64,000 nucleotides of DNA from positions 62,001 to 126,000 of the forward strand of contig NZ_CBXX010000005.1 in the NCBI RefSeq assembly GCF_000577615.1, in the 5' to 3' direction. The translations under genes and the position numbers were made by a program. Source of the stretch: Herbaspirillum sp. RV1423. Lineage in GTDB: Bacteria; Pseudomonadota; Gammaproteobacteria; Burkholderiales; Burkholderiaceae_D. Under the pieces are notes generated by a model that saw nothing but the letters and a program-made list of their open reading frames with translations, was not told where the DNA came from and made no database searches. Below, piece by piece: positions 8,474-17,499 of this stretch; positions within the stretch are counted from its first letter, which is position 1; each line of letters starts with the position of its first letter.

Positions 8474-9793
8474 ATGTCCATCGTCTATGCCAGCCTGAAT
8501 CACCCGCAACGCGTCGCATTGGCGGCGGAAGTTCACTCGCGGCCGTTCCTGCATCTGAAAGCGCCGGAGAGCCTGACTCATCTCGCGGTGTATCTGCGCG
8601 ATCAGGCCGGCGCCAGCCAGCATGTATTGCTGACCGACTTGTGCGTGCATTTTGGCGTCACAGCGCCGGGCATCGACGCCAAGCATTTCTTCCACGATTT
8701 CGGTCGCTTTCGCCTTAAATGGGAATGTCATACCGAATTCGCCAGTTACACCTTCGCCCAGAGCCACGATACGGAATTGACGACGGATGAGGCGTTCTCC
8801 GACGTGCCGCTCAGGCATGTGCCGCAGCAATGGCTGCTGGCGTTGCAAGGCAAGATCATGGTCGCCGCGCATGTGGTTCTGGAACGTGCGTCGAAGGCGG
8901 ATATCGCGAGCAATGTGGCGCGTCTGTTCGAAGGCAAGCTGCTATCGTCCAGCAAAGTGCTGCAGGGCGGTGAAATCTGGACCGACTTCGTGATCCAGGC
9001 CGACGGCTTCAGCCGCTTCGTGGTGCGCGACATCGACCTGCGCGACATGCAGGGCGGCCGTTTGGTGCAACGCATCCTGGAGATCGAAACCTATCGCATG
9101 ATGGCCTTGCTCGGTTTGCCGCATGCCCAGCAGGCGGGTCCTGTATTGAACGACATTGAGAGCGACCTGGCCACGCTGACCGCGGCGATGGTCGATTCCG
9201 ATCACGGCGCGGCCAACGCCGGCGACGGACATGCCGAAGATGAATTGATCCTGCGCAAGATCACCGGCCTGGCGGCGCGCATTGAAAAAATGTCGCTGGA
9301 AAACAGCTATCGCTTTTCCGCTTCGCAGGCCTATTTCCGCCTCGTCAAGGCGCGTATCGAAGAACTGCGCGAGACGCGCGTGGAGGGCGTGCCGACCATC
9401 GGTGAATTCATGGATCGCCGGCTGGCGCCGGCCATGGACACTTGCGCTTCGGTGGCGCGCCGGCAGGAAGCGCTAGCCGAACGCATCGCCCACACCAACG
9501 ACTTGCTGCGCACGCGCATCGGTATCGTGCAGGAGCAACAGAACCGCCAGATACTGGAATCGATGAACGCCCGCGCCGCCCAACAGTTGCGCCTGCAACA
9601 GGCGGTGGAGGGCTTGTCGGTAGCGGCGATCTCCTACTACATGGTCGGCCTGTTCGGCTATGCCGGCAAGGCGCTCAAGGCGGCTGGCGTGCCGGTCAAT
9701 CCCGACATCGCCACCGGCATCATGGTGCCGGTGTTTGCGGCAGGCGTCTGGCTAGGCTTGCGGCGTCTGCACAAGAGCGTGCACGCTTCCTGA
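8474..9793 (+). CDS. DUF3422 family protein with C-terminal membrane anchor
   Basis: A 439-residue protein of the DUF3422 family, widespread in proteobacteria and without a defined function. Family features are the N-terminal HPQRVALAAEVHSRPFLHLKAPESLTHLA, the central VIQADGFSRFVVRDIDLRDMQ... with LVQRILEIETYRMMALLGLP, and the acidic-helical region leading to ARIEKMSLENSYRFSASQAYF. The last 70 residues contain two hydrophobic segments (AAISYYMVGLFGYAGKAL and GIMVPVFAAGVWLGL), so the bulk is probably cytoplasmic and anchored at its C-terminus. The start at 8474 has AAAGGTAAG upstream. A strong terminator follows at 9812. Confidence 0.9.
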   Translation: MSIVYASLNHPQRVALAAEVHSRPFLHLKAPESLTHLAVYLRDQAGASQHVLLTDLCVHFGVTAPGIDAKHFFHDFGRFRLKWECHTEFASYTFAQSHDTELTTDEAFSDVPLRHVPQQWLLALQGKIMVAAHVVLERASKADIASNVARLFEGKLLSSSKVLQGGEIWTDFVIQADGFSRFVVRDIDLRDMQGGRLVQRILEIETYRMMALLGLPHAQQAGPVLNDIESDLATLTAAMVDSDHGAANAGDGHAEDELILRKITGLAARIEKMSLENSYRFSASQAYFRLVKARIEELRETRVEGVPTIGEFMDRRLAPAMDTCASVARRQEALAERIAHTNDLLRTRIGIVQEQQNRQILESMNARAAQQLRLQQAVEGLSVAAISYYMVGLFGYAGKALKAAGVPVNPDIATGIMVPVFAAGVWLGLRRLHKSVHAS

Positions 9794-9811
9794 CGGGAGT
9801 CTGTTGTACGC

Positions 9812-9847
9812 AAAAAAGCCGGATCTTGCGGATCCGGCTTTTGCTTT
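9812..9847. terminator. Bidirectional intrinsic terminator
   Basis: A perfect 12-base stem (AAAAGCCGGATC at 9814-9825 against GATCCGGCTTTT at 9831-9842) with loop TTGCG. It is flanked by A-runs on the left and T-runs on the right, so it can stop both the DUF3422 gene (plus strand) and azoR (minus strand). Confidence 0.93.
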
Positions 9848-9859
9848 TCAGGAATCTGA

Positions 9860-10468
9860 TCAGACGTTGGCGCTGATTTTTTCCTGTGCCTGCGCGATAG
9901 CTTGCTTGGCTTTTTCTTCACCCATGGCCACGCCTTCGGCGATGACCAGCTCGACGTCGGTGATGCCGATGAAACCCAGCACGCTGCGGATGTAGGTACC
10001 CTGGAAATCCAGCGCTTGTGCAGGACCTTCCGAGTACACGCCGCCGCGCGACAGGATGACGATGGCGCGTTTGCCGGTCGCCAGGCCGACCGGACCCTTG
10101 TCGCCATAACTGAATGTGCGGCCGACGCGGCAGATATGGTCGATCCATGCCTTGAAGGCCGACGGCGGTGCGAAGTTGTACATCGGGATGCCGATCACCA
10201 GCGTATCGGCGGCCAGCACTTCGTTGACCAGTTTGTCGGACAGCGCAATGATTGCTTGCTGCTCGGCGCTGCGTTTGTCGGCCGGCGTGTAATAGGCGCC
10301 GATCAGCGCTTCGGTGACGTGGGGAATGTTGGACGAGGCCAAATCGCGATGGACGACTTTGCCGCCAGGGTTCTTGGCTTGCCATTGTTCGACGTAGGCG
10401 GCGCTCAGTTGACGGCTGATCGAGCCGGAGAGGCGGGCGCTGGAGTCGATGTGCAGAAGGGTGCTCAT
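9860..10468 (-). CDS. azoR: FMN-dependent NADH-azoreductase
   Basis: AzoR is a flavodoxin-fold FMN enzyme that reduces quinones and azo compounds with NAD(P)H. The 202-residue protein shows the family N-terminus MSTLLHIDSSARLSGSISRQLS (phosphate-binding loop), the FMN-contacting IPMYNFAPPSAFKAWIDHICRVGRTFSY, and LSRGGVYSEG plus YIRSVLGFIGI nearer the C-terminus. The length is normal. It is divergent from a LysR regulator 132 bases away, the usual arrangement for a regulator controlling its neighbour, and it ends at the shared terminator at 9812-9847. Its physiological substrate is probably a quinone. Confidence 0.93.
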   Translation of the reverse strand: MSTLLHIDSSARLSGSISRQLSAAYVEQWQAKNPGGKVVHRDLASSNIPHVTEALIGAYYTPADKRSAEQQAIIALSDKLVNEVLAADTLVIGIPMYNFAPPSAFKAWIDHICRVGRTFSYGDKGPVGLATGKRAIVILSRGGVYSEGPAQALDFQGTYIRSVLGFIGITDVELVIAEGVAMGEEKAKQAIAQAQEKISANV

Positions 10469-10600
10469 GTTTGTTCCTTGGGAAGTTGCCTTTGGTTAAT
10501 CAAAGTCGCGGGTAATTGCGATGAATGCAGCATAAAGGCTTTCCAATAACACTAATAGATGGGAGAATTTGATTTCACTAATCCATTTTTGTGGTGAATT

Positions 10601-11548
10601 ATGCTGGATCTCAATGACATTTCCGTTTTTGTCCAGGTCGTGCGCGCCGGCAGCTTCGCTGCCGCCGGCCGCCGTCTCGGCATGCCTTCCAATACCGTCA
10701 GCCGGCGTTTGCAGCTATTGGAGGAGAGTCTGGGCGTGCGCCTGTTGCAGCGTTCCACGCGGCAGCTCAACGTGACTGCGGCGGGACGCGAGTTTTTCGA
10801 CCGTTGTGCGCCCGGCATAGAAGATATCCAACTGGCCGGCGCCGATCTGTTCACCAACAGTCGCGAACCGGGCGGGATATTGAGGGTGGCTGCGCCAGCG
10901 GACTTTCTGGATAATTTTTCCATGGAATGGATTGGCGAGTTCATGCGCCAATATCCCAAGGTGCAACTGGAGTTCCAGTTGAGCGATGAGCATGTCGACC
11001 TGATCGCGGAAGGCATCGACGTCGCTTTCCGCGGCGGGCTATTGCCGGATTCCAGCCTGGTGGCGCGCAAGCTGGGAGAAAGCCATCGCGGCTTGCTGGC
11101 CAGTCCTGGCTATCTCGAACGCCACGGCACGCCGACTTCGCTGGAACAACTGGCGCAGGATCATTCCTGCCTGTCCAATTCCAGCGCCATGCAGCACGCA
11201 TTGTGGCGATTGGAAGGTCCGCGGGGCGTCGAGACGGTGCGCGTGACGCCGCGCCTGTGCGTCAACACGGCGCAAGGCCTGTTGCGGGCGACGCGTGCCG
11301 GATTGGGGATTGCCTTGCTGCCGACGATGATCGCTGCGGAGGATTTGCGCCGCGGAACGCTGGTCAGCGTCTTGCCGCACTACCAGCGCGATCTGAGCGG
11401 TTTCTATGCGGTCTACCCCAATCGCAGGCAATTGTCGCTGGCGGTGAGTGCGCTGATCGAGTTCGTGGCGAAGAAGGTGGCGGGCGGCGCCTGCGAAGGC
11501 AGCTATGGCGCGCAGGATCTCGACATGGATAAAGCCGAAGCCGCCTGA
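10601..11548 (+). CDS. LysR-family transcriptional regulator, divergent from azoR
   Basis: A 315-residue LysR-type regulator. The winged helix is at the N-terminus (MLDLNDISVFVQVVRAGSFAAAGRRLGMPSNTVSRRLQLLEESLGVRLLQRSTRQLNVT). The substrate-binding domain follows from about residue 90, including LRVAAPADFLDNF and FRGGLLPDSSLVARKL. It resembles the group of LysR proteins paired with NADH-dependent oxidoreductases. In the 132-base gap to azoR there are two direct CACTAAT repeats (10550-10556 and 10576-10582), possible binding sites, though they lack a clear T-N11-A dyad. Control of azoR is inferred from position. It is convergent with spoT, 22 bases away. Confidence 0.88.
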   Translation: MLDLNDISVFVQVVRAGSFAAAGRRLGMPSNTVSRRLQLLEESLGVRLLQRSTRQLNVTAAGREFFDRCAPGIEDIQLAGADLFTNSREPGGILRVAAPADFLDNFSMEWIGEFMRQYPKVQLEFQLSDEHVDLIAEGIDVAFRGGLLPDSSLVARKLGESHRGLLASPGYLERHGTPTSLEQLAQDHSCLSNSSAMQHALWRLEGPRGVETVRVTPRLCVNTAQGLLRATRAGLGIALLPTMIAAEDLRRGTLVSVLPHYQRDLSGFYAVYPNRRQLSLAVSALIEFVAKKVAGGACEGSYGAQDLDMDKAEAA

Positions 11549-11570
11549 GACGACGTTCAGTTGCGGGCGG

Positions 11571-13853
11571 TCAGTTGCGCTCGCGCAGGATGCGGGTCAC
11601 GCTGTCGATGCTGCGGATGCCGCGCATGGTGCGCGCAAGGTGGACGCGGTCTTCGACCTGGATGGTGAAACGCAGGTGCTTCATGGACGGATCGCCATCG
11701 TCGTCCATGCTGACCGACACGATATGCGCGTCAGCTTCGCCGATTTCGGCGGCGATGCGCGCCAGCGTGCCTTTCTGGTTGTGCGCCAGGATGGTGATGC
11801 GGCATTCGAAGCGACGGTTCAGTTCGCTGGCCCAGTTGACTTCGATCCAGCGATCCGGTTCTTTTTCGCGATGCCGCTTGGCGGTTTCGCAATCTTCGAC
11901 GTGGACGATCAGCGCCTGATCGTGCTTCAGATGGCCGATCAGTTTGTCGCCCGGGATCGGCAGGCAACAGGCCGCCAATTGCACGGTCGAACCTTCATTG
12001 CCGGTGATGACGACCGGGTCCGGCTTGCTCGGCAGCATTTGTCCTTCGACGTCAAGTTGCGGGATCGCGCCGCCGCCTTCGGTCATGCCCATGATGTGGC
12101 GCGCCACCAGCGGCGCCATGCGCGTGCCGATGCCGATGTCGGCGTATAGCTCTTCCATGGTCTTGGCGCTGGATTCGTTGAGCAGGCGCTCGATCAGCGC
12201 GCCCGGCAGGTCCGGCTCCAGTCCGAGCGTGTTGAGCGCATTGGTCAGCAGGCGTTTGCCCAATGCCTGCGATTCGACCAGGTTGACCGTGCGCAGGCGA
12301 TGGCGGATGGCCGAGCGCGCCTTGCCGGTGCGCACATAGCCGAGCCAGTTCGGGCTCGGTCGCGACGACGGAGAAGTGATGATTTCGACGATGTCGCCGT
12401 TGTGCAGTTCGGTGCGCAGCGGCGCCGGTTCGTGGTTGATCACGACCGAGGTGGTCTGGTCGCCGATGTCGGTGTGGATACTGTAGGCGAAATCGAGCGC
12501 GGTGGCGCCGCGCGGCAGGGCGATGATCTTCGACTTCGGCGTGAAGACGTAGACCGAATCCGGGAACAGGTCGACCTTGATGTGTTCGAGGAACTCGGCC
12601 GAGTCGCCTGTTTGTTTTTGGATGTCGAGCAGCGATTGCAGCCAGGCATGGGTGCGTTGCTGCAGGTCGGTCAGGCTGCCTTCGTCGTCCTTGTACAGCC
12701 AGTGCGCGGCGACGCCGGATTCGGCCACGCGGTGCATGTCCTGCGTACGGATCTGGAATTCGACCGGTGTGCCGTAGGGGCCGATCAGCGTGGTATGCAG
12801 CGACTGGTAGCCGTTGAGCTTGGGAATCGCGATGTAGTCCTTGAACTTGCCCGGCATCGGCTTGAACAGCGAATGCAGCGTGCCCAGCGCGACGTAGCAA
12901 TTGGCAAAGCTGTCGACCACCACGCGGAAACCGTAGACGTCCAGCACCTGCGAGAACGACAGGTGCTTGTTGCGCATCTTGCGGTAAATGCCGTACAGCG
13001 TCTTTTCGCGGCCGTCGACCTGGGCCGGGATGCCGGCGGCGATCAGCGTGCTGGTGACGGATTCGAGAATCTTGGTAACCACTTCGCGGCGGTTGCCGCG
13101 GGCCGCCTTGACCGCTTTCGACAGCGTCTTGTGGCGCAGCGGATAGAGGTGCGAGAATGACAGTTCCTGCAGCTCGCGGTAAATATTGTTGAGGCCGAGA
13201 CGGTGCGCGATCGGCACATACACTTCCATGGTCTCGCGGGCGATGCGGCGCCTCTTGTCGGGCGGCATCGAGCCCAGCGTGCGCATGTTGTGCAGGCGGT
13301 CGGCCAGCTTGACGAGGATCACGCGCACGTCGCGCGCCATTGCCAGCAACATCTTGCGGAAGTTTTCCGCCTGCGCTTCGATCTGGCTCTGGAATTCGAT
13401 CTTGTCGAGTTTGGACAAGCCGTCGACCAGCGACGCCACCTGCGCGCCGAAGCGTTCGATCAACTCTTCCTTGCGCACGCCCTGGTCTTCCATCACGTCG
13501 TGCAGCAGCGCCGCCATCATGGCTTGTGCGTCGAGCTTCCAGTCGGCGCAGATTTCGGCAACCGCGAGCGGATGGGAAATATAGGGTTCGCCCGACTTAC
13601 GCATCTGGCCCAGGTGCATCTCGTCCGAGAAGCGGTAGGCTTCCTTGACCTTCTTCAGTTCGGAAGGCGTGAGGTATTCCTCGAGCTTGTGCGTCAGATG
13701 GGTAAACGTCGCGACACCGCTATGCAAAGCGGGGGCAGGGTCTGCAGCAGGGGAGCTTTGTTTCGACGCCGAGCGCCTGGAAGACGCTCGGGGAGTGCTA
13801 GGCGATGCTGATAACGGAGAACCGAGGGTTGAATCTGTTGGTGTCAGGCTCAT
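11571..13853 (-). CDS. spoT: Bifunctional (p)ppGpp synthetase/hydrolase
   Basis: A 760-residue RelA/SpoT homologue that sets (p)ppGpp levels. Order of domains: a low-complexity Ser/Pro/Ala extension (about 1-45); an HD hydrolase with intact YISHP (H94) and HDVMED (H118, D119); a synthetase with LSKLDKIEF, YGFRVVVDSFANCYVALG and GYQSLHTT; TGS (DLFPDSVYVFTPKSKIIALPRGATALDFAYSIHTDIG); a zinc-finger/CC-like helical region with AACCLPIPGD; and a C-terminal ACT domain (FECRITILAHNQKGTLARIAAEIGEADAHI). The intact HD residues mark the SpoT type rather than RelA. It is third in the gmk-rpoZ-spoT order, 37 bases after rpoZ. Confidence 0.95.
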   Translation of the reverse strand: MSLTPTDSTLGSPLSASPSTPRASSRRSASKQSSPAADPAPALHSGVATFTHLTHKLEEYLTPSELKKVKEAYRFSDEMHLGQMRKSGEPYISHPLAVAEICADWKLDAQAMMAALLHDVMEDQGVRKEELIERFGAQVASLVDGLSKLDKIEFQSQIEAQAENFRKMLLAMARDVRVILVKLADRLHNMRTLGSMPPDKRRRIARETMEVYVPIAHRLGLNNIYRELQELSFSHLYPLRHKTLSKAVKAARGNRREVVTKILESVTSTLIAAGIPAQVDGREKTLYGIYRKMRNKHLSFSQVLDVYGFRVVVDSFANCYVALGTLHSLFKPMPGKFKDYIAIPKLNGYQSLHTTLIGPYGTPVEFQIRTQDMHRVAESGVAAHWLYKDDEGSLTDLQQRTHAWLQSLLDIQKQTGDSAEFLEHIKVDLFPDSVYVFTPKSKIIALPRGATALDFAYSIHTDIGDQTTSVVINHEPAPLRTELHNGDIVEIITSPSSRPSPNWLGYVRTGKARSAIRHRLRTVNLVESQALGKRLLTNALNTLGLEPDLPGALIERLLNESSAKTMEELYADIGIGTRMAPLVARHIMGMTEGGGAIPQLDVEGQMLPSKPDPVVITGNEGSTVQLAACCLPIPGDKLIGHLKHDQALIVHVEDCETAKRHREKEPDRWIEVNWASELNRRFECRITILAHNQKGTLARIAAEIGEADAHIVSVSMDDDGDPSMKHLRFTIQVEDRVHLARTMRGIRSIDSVTRILRERN

Positions 13854-13890
13854 ACGTTGGCGTTATCAGCAGCATCGACGTGGGTGAAAC

Positions 13891-14094
13891 TCAGGCAGGC
13901 ACTTTTTTCAGCATTTCGATACCGACCTTGCCTGCTGCGATTTCACGCAGGGCTGTCACGGTAGGCTTGTCCTTGGCGTCCACTTTCGGTGTGTGGCCTT
14001 GCAGCAATTGGCGTGCGCGATAAGTGGCAGCCAGGGTTAGCTGGAAGCGGTTAGGGATTTGCTTGAGGCAATCTTCAATGGTGATACGGGCCAT
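13891..14094 (-). CDS. rpoZ: RNA polymerase omega subunit
   Basis: The 67-residue omega subunit helps assemble RNA polymerase by chaperoning beta-prime and forms part of a ppGpp site in proteobacteria. The family pattern is intact: [30 protein letters not shown], then [16 protein letters not shown], and it ends MLKKVPA. It sits between gmk and spoT on the same strand, the classic arrangement, which links a ppGpp-binding polymerase subunit with the enzyme that makes and degrades ppGpp. Confidence 0.96.
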   Translation of the reverse strand: MARITIEDCLKQIPNRFQLTLAATYRARQLLQGHTPKVDAKDKPTVTALREIAAGKVGIEMLKKVPA

Positions 14095-14183
14095 AAGAAC
14101 TCCTGATTTCGTGTTTCCGGTTCAACTTGGATCTTGATCCGATCCTGCCTGCGTCAGGCGACGATGCTGGATTGTCGCCCGGT

Positions 14184-14825
14184 TCAGGGGCTGGCATGAA
14201 TGCCAAGCTGGGTGAATAAGAAAGTGTTGCGCGCAGCCTGTTGCGGGAAGCGGCAACGAGCCGCTTTGACAATCGCCGTCAATTCCGACAAAGCCACTGC
14301 AAACTCTTGATTAATAATAACATATTCGAACTCCGGAGAGTGAGCGATTTCGCCGCCGGCAGCGAGGATGCGGCGCGTGATGACGTGGGGTTCATCCTGG
14401 CCGCGCTTTTTCAATCGCTCTTCCAGCGCCGCAATCGACGGCGGCAAAATGAAAATGCCGATCGCATTGGGAAACTGCTTTTTCACCTGCTGCGCGCCTT
14501 GCCAGTCGATTTCCAGCAGCACGTCGGTGCCGCTGGAGATCTGGTCGGCAATCATCAGGCGCGAAGTGCCGTAATAATTGCCGTGTACTTCGGCCCATTC
14601 CAGGAATTCGCCTTCGGCCTGGCGCTTGAGGAAATCGTCGGCCGTCGTGAAGTAATATTCGCGGCCATGTTGCTCGCCGGGGCGCGGCGGGCGCGTGGTG
14701 TAGGAGATCGACAGCCTGATTTCGGGCTCTTGCTTGAGCAGGGCGTTGACCAGGGTCGATTTGCCGGCGCCGGAGGGCGCCACCACCATGAACAGGCTGC
14801 CGGAGGTCGGTTTTTTGGTAGGCAT
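14184..14825 (-). CDS. gmk: Guanylate kinase
   Basis: Guanylate kinase phosphorylates GMP to GDP in the cytoplasm. The P-loop is [13 protein letters not shown] (residues about 13-25). The GMP-binding region [20 protein letters not shown] follows, then [12 protein letters not shown] and [17 protein letters not shown]. The start at 14825 (MPTKKPTSG) gives 213 residues, normal for the family; an upstream TTG at 14846 would add seven residues. The 3' end lies about 90 bases before rpoZ. Control of GMP kinase by (p)ppGpp is known in some bacteria, which fits the company it keeps. Confidence 0.95.
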   Translation of the reverse strand: MPTKKPTSGSLFMVVAPSGAGKSTLVNALLKQEPEIRLSISYTTRPPRPGEQHGREYYFTTADDFLKRQAEGEFLEWAEVHGNYYGTSRLMIADQISSGTDVLLEIDWQGAQQVKKQFPNAIGIFILPPSIAALEERLKKRGQDEPHVITRRILAAGGEIAHSPEFEYVIINQEFAVALSELTAIVKAARCRFPQQAARNTFLFTQLGIHASP

Positions 14826-14859
14826 GGAAGGCTCTCTCGGTATCAATAGGGAATAGGGG

Positions 14860-15768
14860 TTATTCTAGGTTCTGGACCTGTTCGCGCATCTGGTCGATCA
14901 GCAACTTTAATTCCATCGACGCGTCCGCGAGCTCTTTCATTGCGGCTTTCGAGCCGACCGTGTTGGCTTCGCGGTTCAGCTCCTGCATCATGAAATCCAG
15001 GCGCTTGCCGACCTGGCCGCCTTTCTTGAGGATGTGGCGAGTCTCGGCCAGATGGGCCGACAGGCGCGCCAGCTCTTCGGCAATGTCGATGCGGATGCCG
15101 TACAGCGTCACTTCCTGGCGGATGCGTTCCAGCACCTCTTCGCGCGGCAGCGACGGCGTCGCACCTTCCTTTGTGGCCAGGCCGAGTGCTTCCTGCATGC
15201 GCTCGGTGGCCTTTTGCTGGAATTGCGCCACCAGTTGCGGCACCAGCGGCGTGATGCGCGCGACGATGGCTTCCATGGCGTCGATACGGGCTTCCAGCAC
15301 GGACTGCAAGGCGGCGCCTTCGCGCGCGCGGCTGTCGAGGAACGCGGTCAGCGTTTGCTGCAAGGTCGCCAGCACGTCGGCTTGCAGCGTGTCCTGGCCG
15401 ATTTCGGCCTCTTCGATGACGCCCGGCCAGCGCAGCAATTCGTTGACGGTCAGTGGCGCCGCATCGGCGAACTGGCTGCGCACTTGCGTCTGCAGGCCGA
15501 TCAGCGTGGCCAGCAGCGTCTGGTTGAGCGCCTGGCTGGCGCCTTCGGTCGTCTTGCGGCCGAAACTCAGCCGGCACTCGACCTTGCCGCGCACCAGCTT
15601 GCTGATGATGGCTTCGCGCATCGCGGGTTCGACGGCGCGCAGGTCGTCGTTGACGCGGAACTGGAGGTCCAGGAAGCGCGAATTGACGCTTTTCAGTTCA
15701 ACGGTGATCGCGCCGGCGGCGGTTTCGCGTTTGGCGACGGCATAGCCGGTCATGCTATAAATGGTCAA
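14860..15768 (-). CDS. yicC: YicC family endoribonuclease
   Basis: A 302-residue YicC/YloC protein. Members are metal-dependent endoribonucleases implicated in RNA turnover. Both family ends are present: the N-terminal [35 protein letters not shown]... and the C-terminal domain [22 protein letters not shown] with a terminal [19 protein letters not shown] at 15768 is used as the start because GGAGAA lies six bases upstream and the family begins two or three residues before SMTGYA. It directly precedes gmk (34-base gap), a common pairing, and is divergent from rph. Confidence 0.92.
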   Translation of the reverse strand: MTIYSMTGYAVAKRETAAGAITVELKSVNSRFLDLQFRVNDDLRAVEPAMREAIISKLVRGKVECRLSFGRKTTEGASQALNQTLLATLIGLQTQVRSQFADAAPLTVNELLRWPGVIEEAEIGQDTLQADVLATLQQTLTAFLDSRAREGAALQSVLEARIDAMEAIVARITPLVPQLVAQFQQKATERMQEALGLATKEGATPSLPREEVLERIRQEVTLYGIRIDIAEELARLSAHLAETRHILKKGGQVGKRLDFMMQELNREANTVGSKAAMKELADASMELKLLIDQMREQVQNLE

Positions 15769-16042
15769 TCGATTCTCCGGATGTCTGGCCGCCCATGTTT
15801 GTGCGGACGGCCGGGATGATGATTTGCGTGGAGCGCCGCGGCGCTTCCTTTACAAACCGGCAATTTATCAAGACAATGCCGGTAAAAAATATTACGTCGC
15901 GTCTGTGAGGCGTGATTGTATTTGGGTTTGAATAGCGCATTGTAAAAAGTTTGTTTGCCGCGCGCCATCAAAACCTGTTCACCCGGTTCTGCCCGAGCGA
16001 CAAAACGCAGGGCGACCGCCACCGATTTCCAGAGGAAGACCC

Positions 16043-16777
16043 ATGACCCAGTTTCAACGTCCCAGCGGACGCGCCACCGCCGATTTGCGTACCGTCCGCC
16101 TGACGCGCCATTACACCAGGCATGCCGAAGGTTCCGTGCTGGTGGAATTCGGCGACACCCGCGTGCTGTGTACCGCCAGCATCGAAGAGAAGGTGCCCGG
16201 CTTCCTCAAGGGCAAAGGGCAGGGCTGGCTGACCGCCGAATACGGCATGCTGCCGCGCTCGACGCATACGCGCATGGACCGCGAAGCCGCCAAGGGCAAG
16301 CAGTCCGGCCGTACGCAGGAAATCCAGCGCCTGATCGGCCGCGCCCTGCGCGCCGCCTTCGACCTGGAAGCTTTCGGCGAACGCACGCTGCATCTCGATT
16401 GCGATGTCCTACAAGCCGACGGCGGTACGCGTACGGCGGCCATTACCGGCGCCATGGTGGCGGCTTACGATGCATTCTCGGTACTGCTGGGTCGTGGATT
16501 GATTACAGCGATTCCGCTCAAGCATTTCGTTGCCGCGATCTCGGTCGGCGTCTACCGCGGCGTGCCGGTGCTGGATCTCGATTACCTGGAAGATTCCGAC
16601 TGCGACACCGACATGAACGTCGTCATGACCGATGCCGGCCATTTCGTCGAGGTGCAGGGCACCGCCGAAGGCGCCGCATTCGACCGCGCCACGCTGAACA
16701 GCCTGCTCGACATCGCCCAGAAGGGTATCGGCGAACTGCTTGCCTTGCAGAAAGAAACGCTCGGCCTGCCGAAGTAA
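16043..16777 (+). CDS. rph: Ribonuclease PH
   Basis: RNase PH trims tRNA 3' ends using phosphate and releases nucleoside diphosphates. The 244-residue sequence has the family N-terminus [43 protein letters not shown]. The active-site region [20 protein letters not shown] contributes the phosphate-binding Arg. The metal-binding [34 protein letters not shown] also matches, with the acidic cluster intact. The length is normal and no C-terminal frameshift like that of E. coli K-12 is seen. AGGAAGA precedes the ATG. It is followed by a terminator at 16853. Confidence 0.96.
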   Translation: MTQFQRPSGRATADLRTVRLTRHYTRHAEGSVLVEFGDTRVLCTASIEEKVPGFLKGKGQGWLTAEYGMLPRSTHTRMDREAAKGKQSGRTQEIQRLIGRALRAAFDLEAFGERTLHLDCDVLQADGGTRTAAITGAMVAAYDAFSVLLGRGLITAIPLKHFVAAISVGVYRGVPVLDLDYLEDSDCDTDMNVVMTDAGHFVEVQGTAEGAAFDRATLNSLLDIAQKGIGELLALQKETLGLPK

Positions 16778-16852
16778 GGTCGCGCTGAAATACCCTGCAC
16801 GAAAGGAGCGGCGGCCAGCAGCCTCGGCCGAATCCTTTTACAATCCCGGCAT

Positions 16853-16885
16853 GCCATGTCCGTCGTTGCGGACATGGCGTTTTTA
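16853..16885 (+). terminator. Intrinsic terminator after rph
   Basis: A perfect 10-base stem, GCCATGTCCG (16853-16862) against CGGACATGGC (16869-16878), with loop TCGTTG, followed by GTTTTT. It lies 75 bases after the rph stop and 30 bases before rdgB. It should separate rph from rdgB-hemW. Confidence 0.9.
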
Positions 16886-16914
16886 CTTTGGCCATTCAAC
16901 CGTTGTTATCAGTC

Positions 16915-17499
16915 ATGACACAAAAAATCGTTCTCGCTTCCAATAATCAAGGCAAGCTCAAGGAATTCGGCGCCTTGCTCGGGGAAATCGGTCTGGACGT
17001 GCGTCAGCAAGGCGAATTCGATGTTCCGGAAGCGGAAGAACCGTTTGCCACCTTCGTCGAAAATGCCTTGGCAAAAGCGCGCCACGCTTCCCGCCTGACC
17101 GGCTTGCCCGCTTTGGCCGATGATTCCGGCGTATGCGTCAACGCCCTGGGCGGCGCACCCGGCGTCTGGTCGGCGCGCTACGCCGGCGAGCCCAAATCGG
17201 ACGCCGCCAACAACGCCAAACTGATTGCCGACCTCGTCGGCCATGACGACAAATCCGCCTATTACTATTGCGTGCTGGTCTACGTGCGCCATGCCGACGA
17301 CCCGCAGCCGGTCATTGCCGACGGTTCCTGGCACGGCGAAATCGTTGCGCAGGCGCGCGGCGCAGGCGGCTTCGGTTACGACCCTCACTTCTGGCTGCCG
17401 GCGCTGAACAAGACCGCAGCCGAATTGACCCCGGCGGAAAAGAATGCCTGCTCGCACCGCGGACAGGCGCTGCGCGCGCTGGTTGAGAAGCTGCGATGA
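16915..17499 (+). CDS. rdgB: XTP/dITP diphosphatase (RdgB/HAM1)
   Basis: RdgB removes non-canonical purine nucleoside triphosphates (dITP, XTP) from the nucleotide pool. The start at 16915 (MTQKIVLASNNQGKLKEF) gives 194 residues and the canonical N-terminus; in-frame codons upstream are ignored because the intrinsic terminator precedes them. Motifs: SNNQGKLKE (nucleotide site), FVENALAKARHASRLTGLPALADDSGVCVNALGGAPGVWSARYAG (metal-binding acidic residues) and GGFGYDPHFWLP near the C-terminus, with SHRGQALRAL at the end. The stop overlaps the hemW start by four bases (ATGA), so the pair is translationally coupled. Confidence 0.95.
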   Translation: MTQKIVLASNNQGKLKEFGALLGEIGLDVRQQGEFDVPEAEEPFATFVENALAKARHASRLTGLPALADDSGVCVNALGGAPGVWSARYAGEPKSDAANNAKLIADLVGHDDKSAYYYCVLVYVRHADDPQPVIADGSWHGEIVAQARGAGGFGYDPHFWLPALNKTAAELTPAEKNACSHRGQALRALVEKLR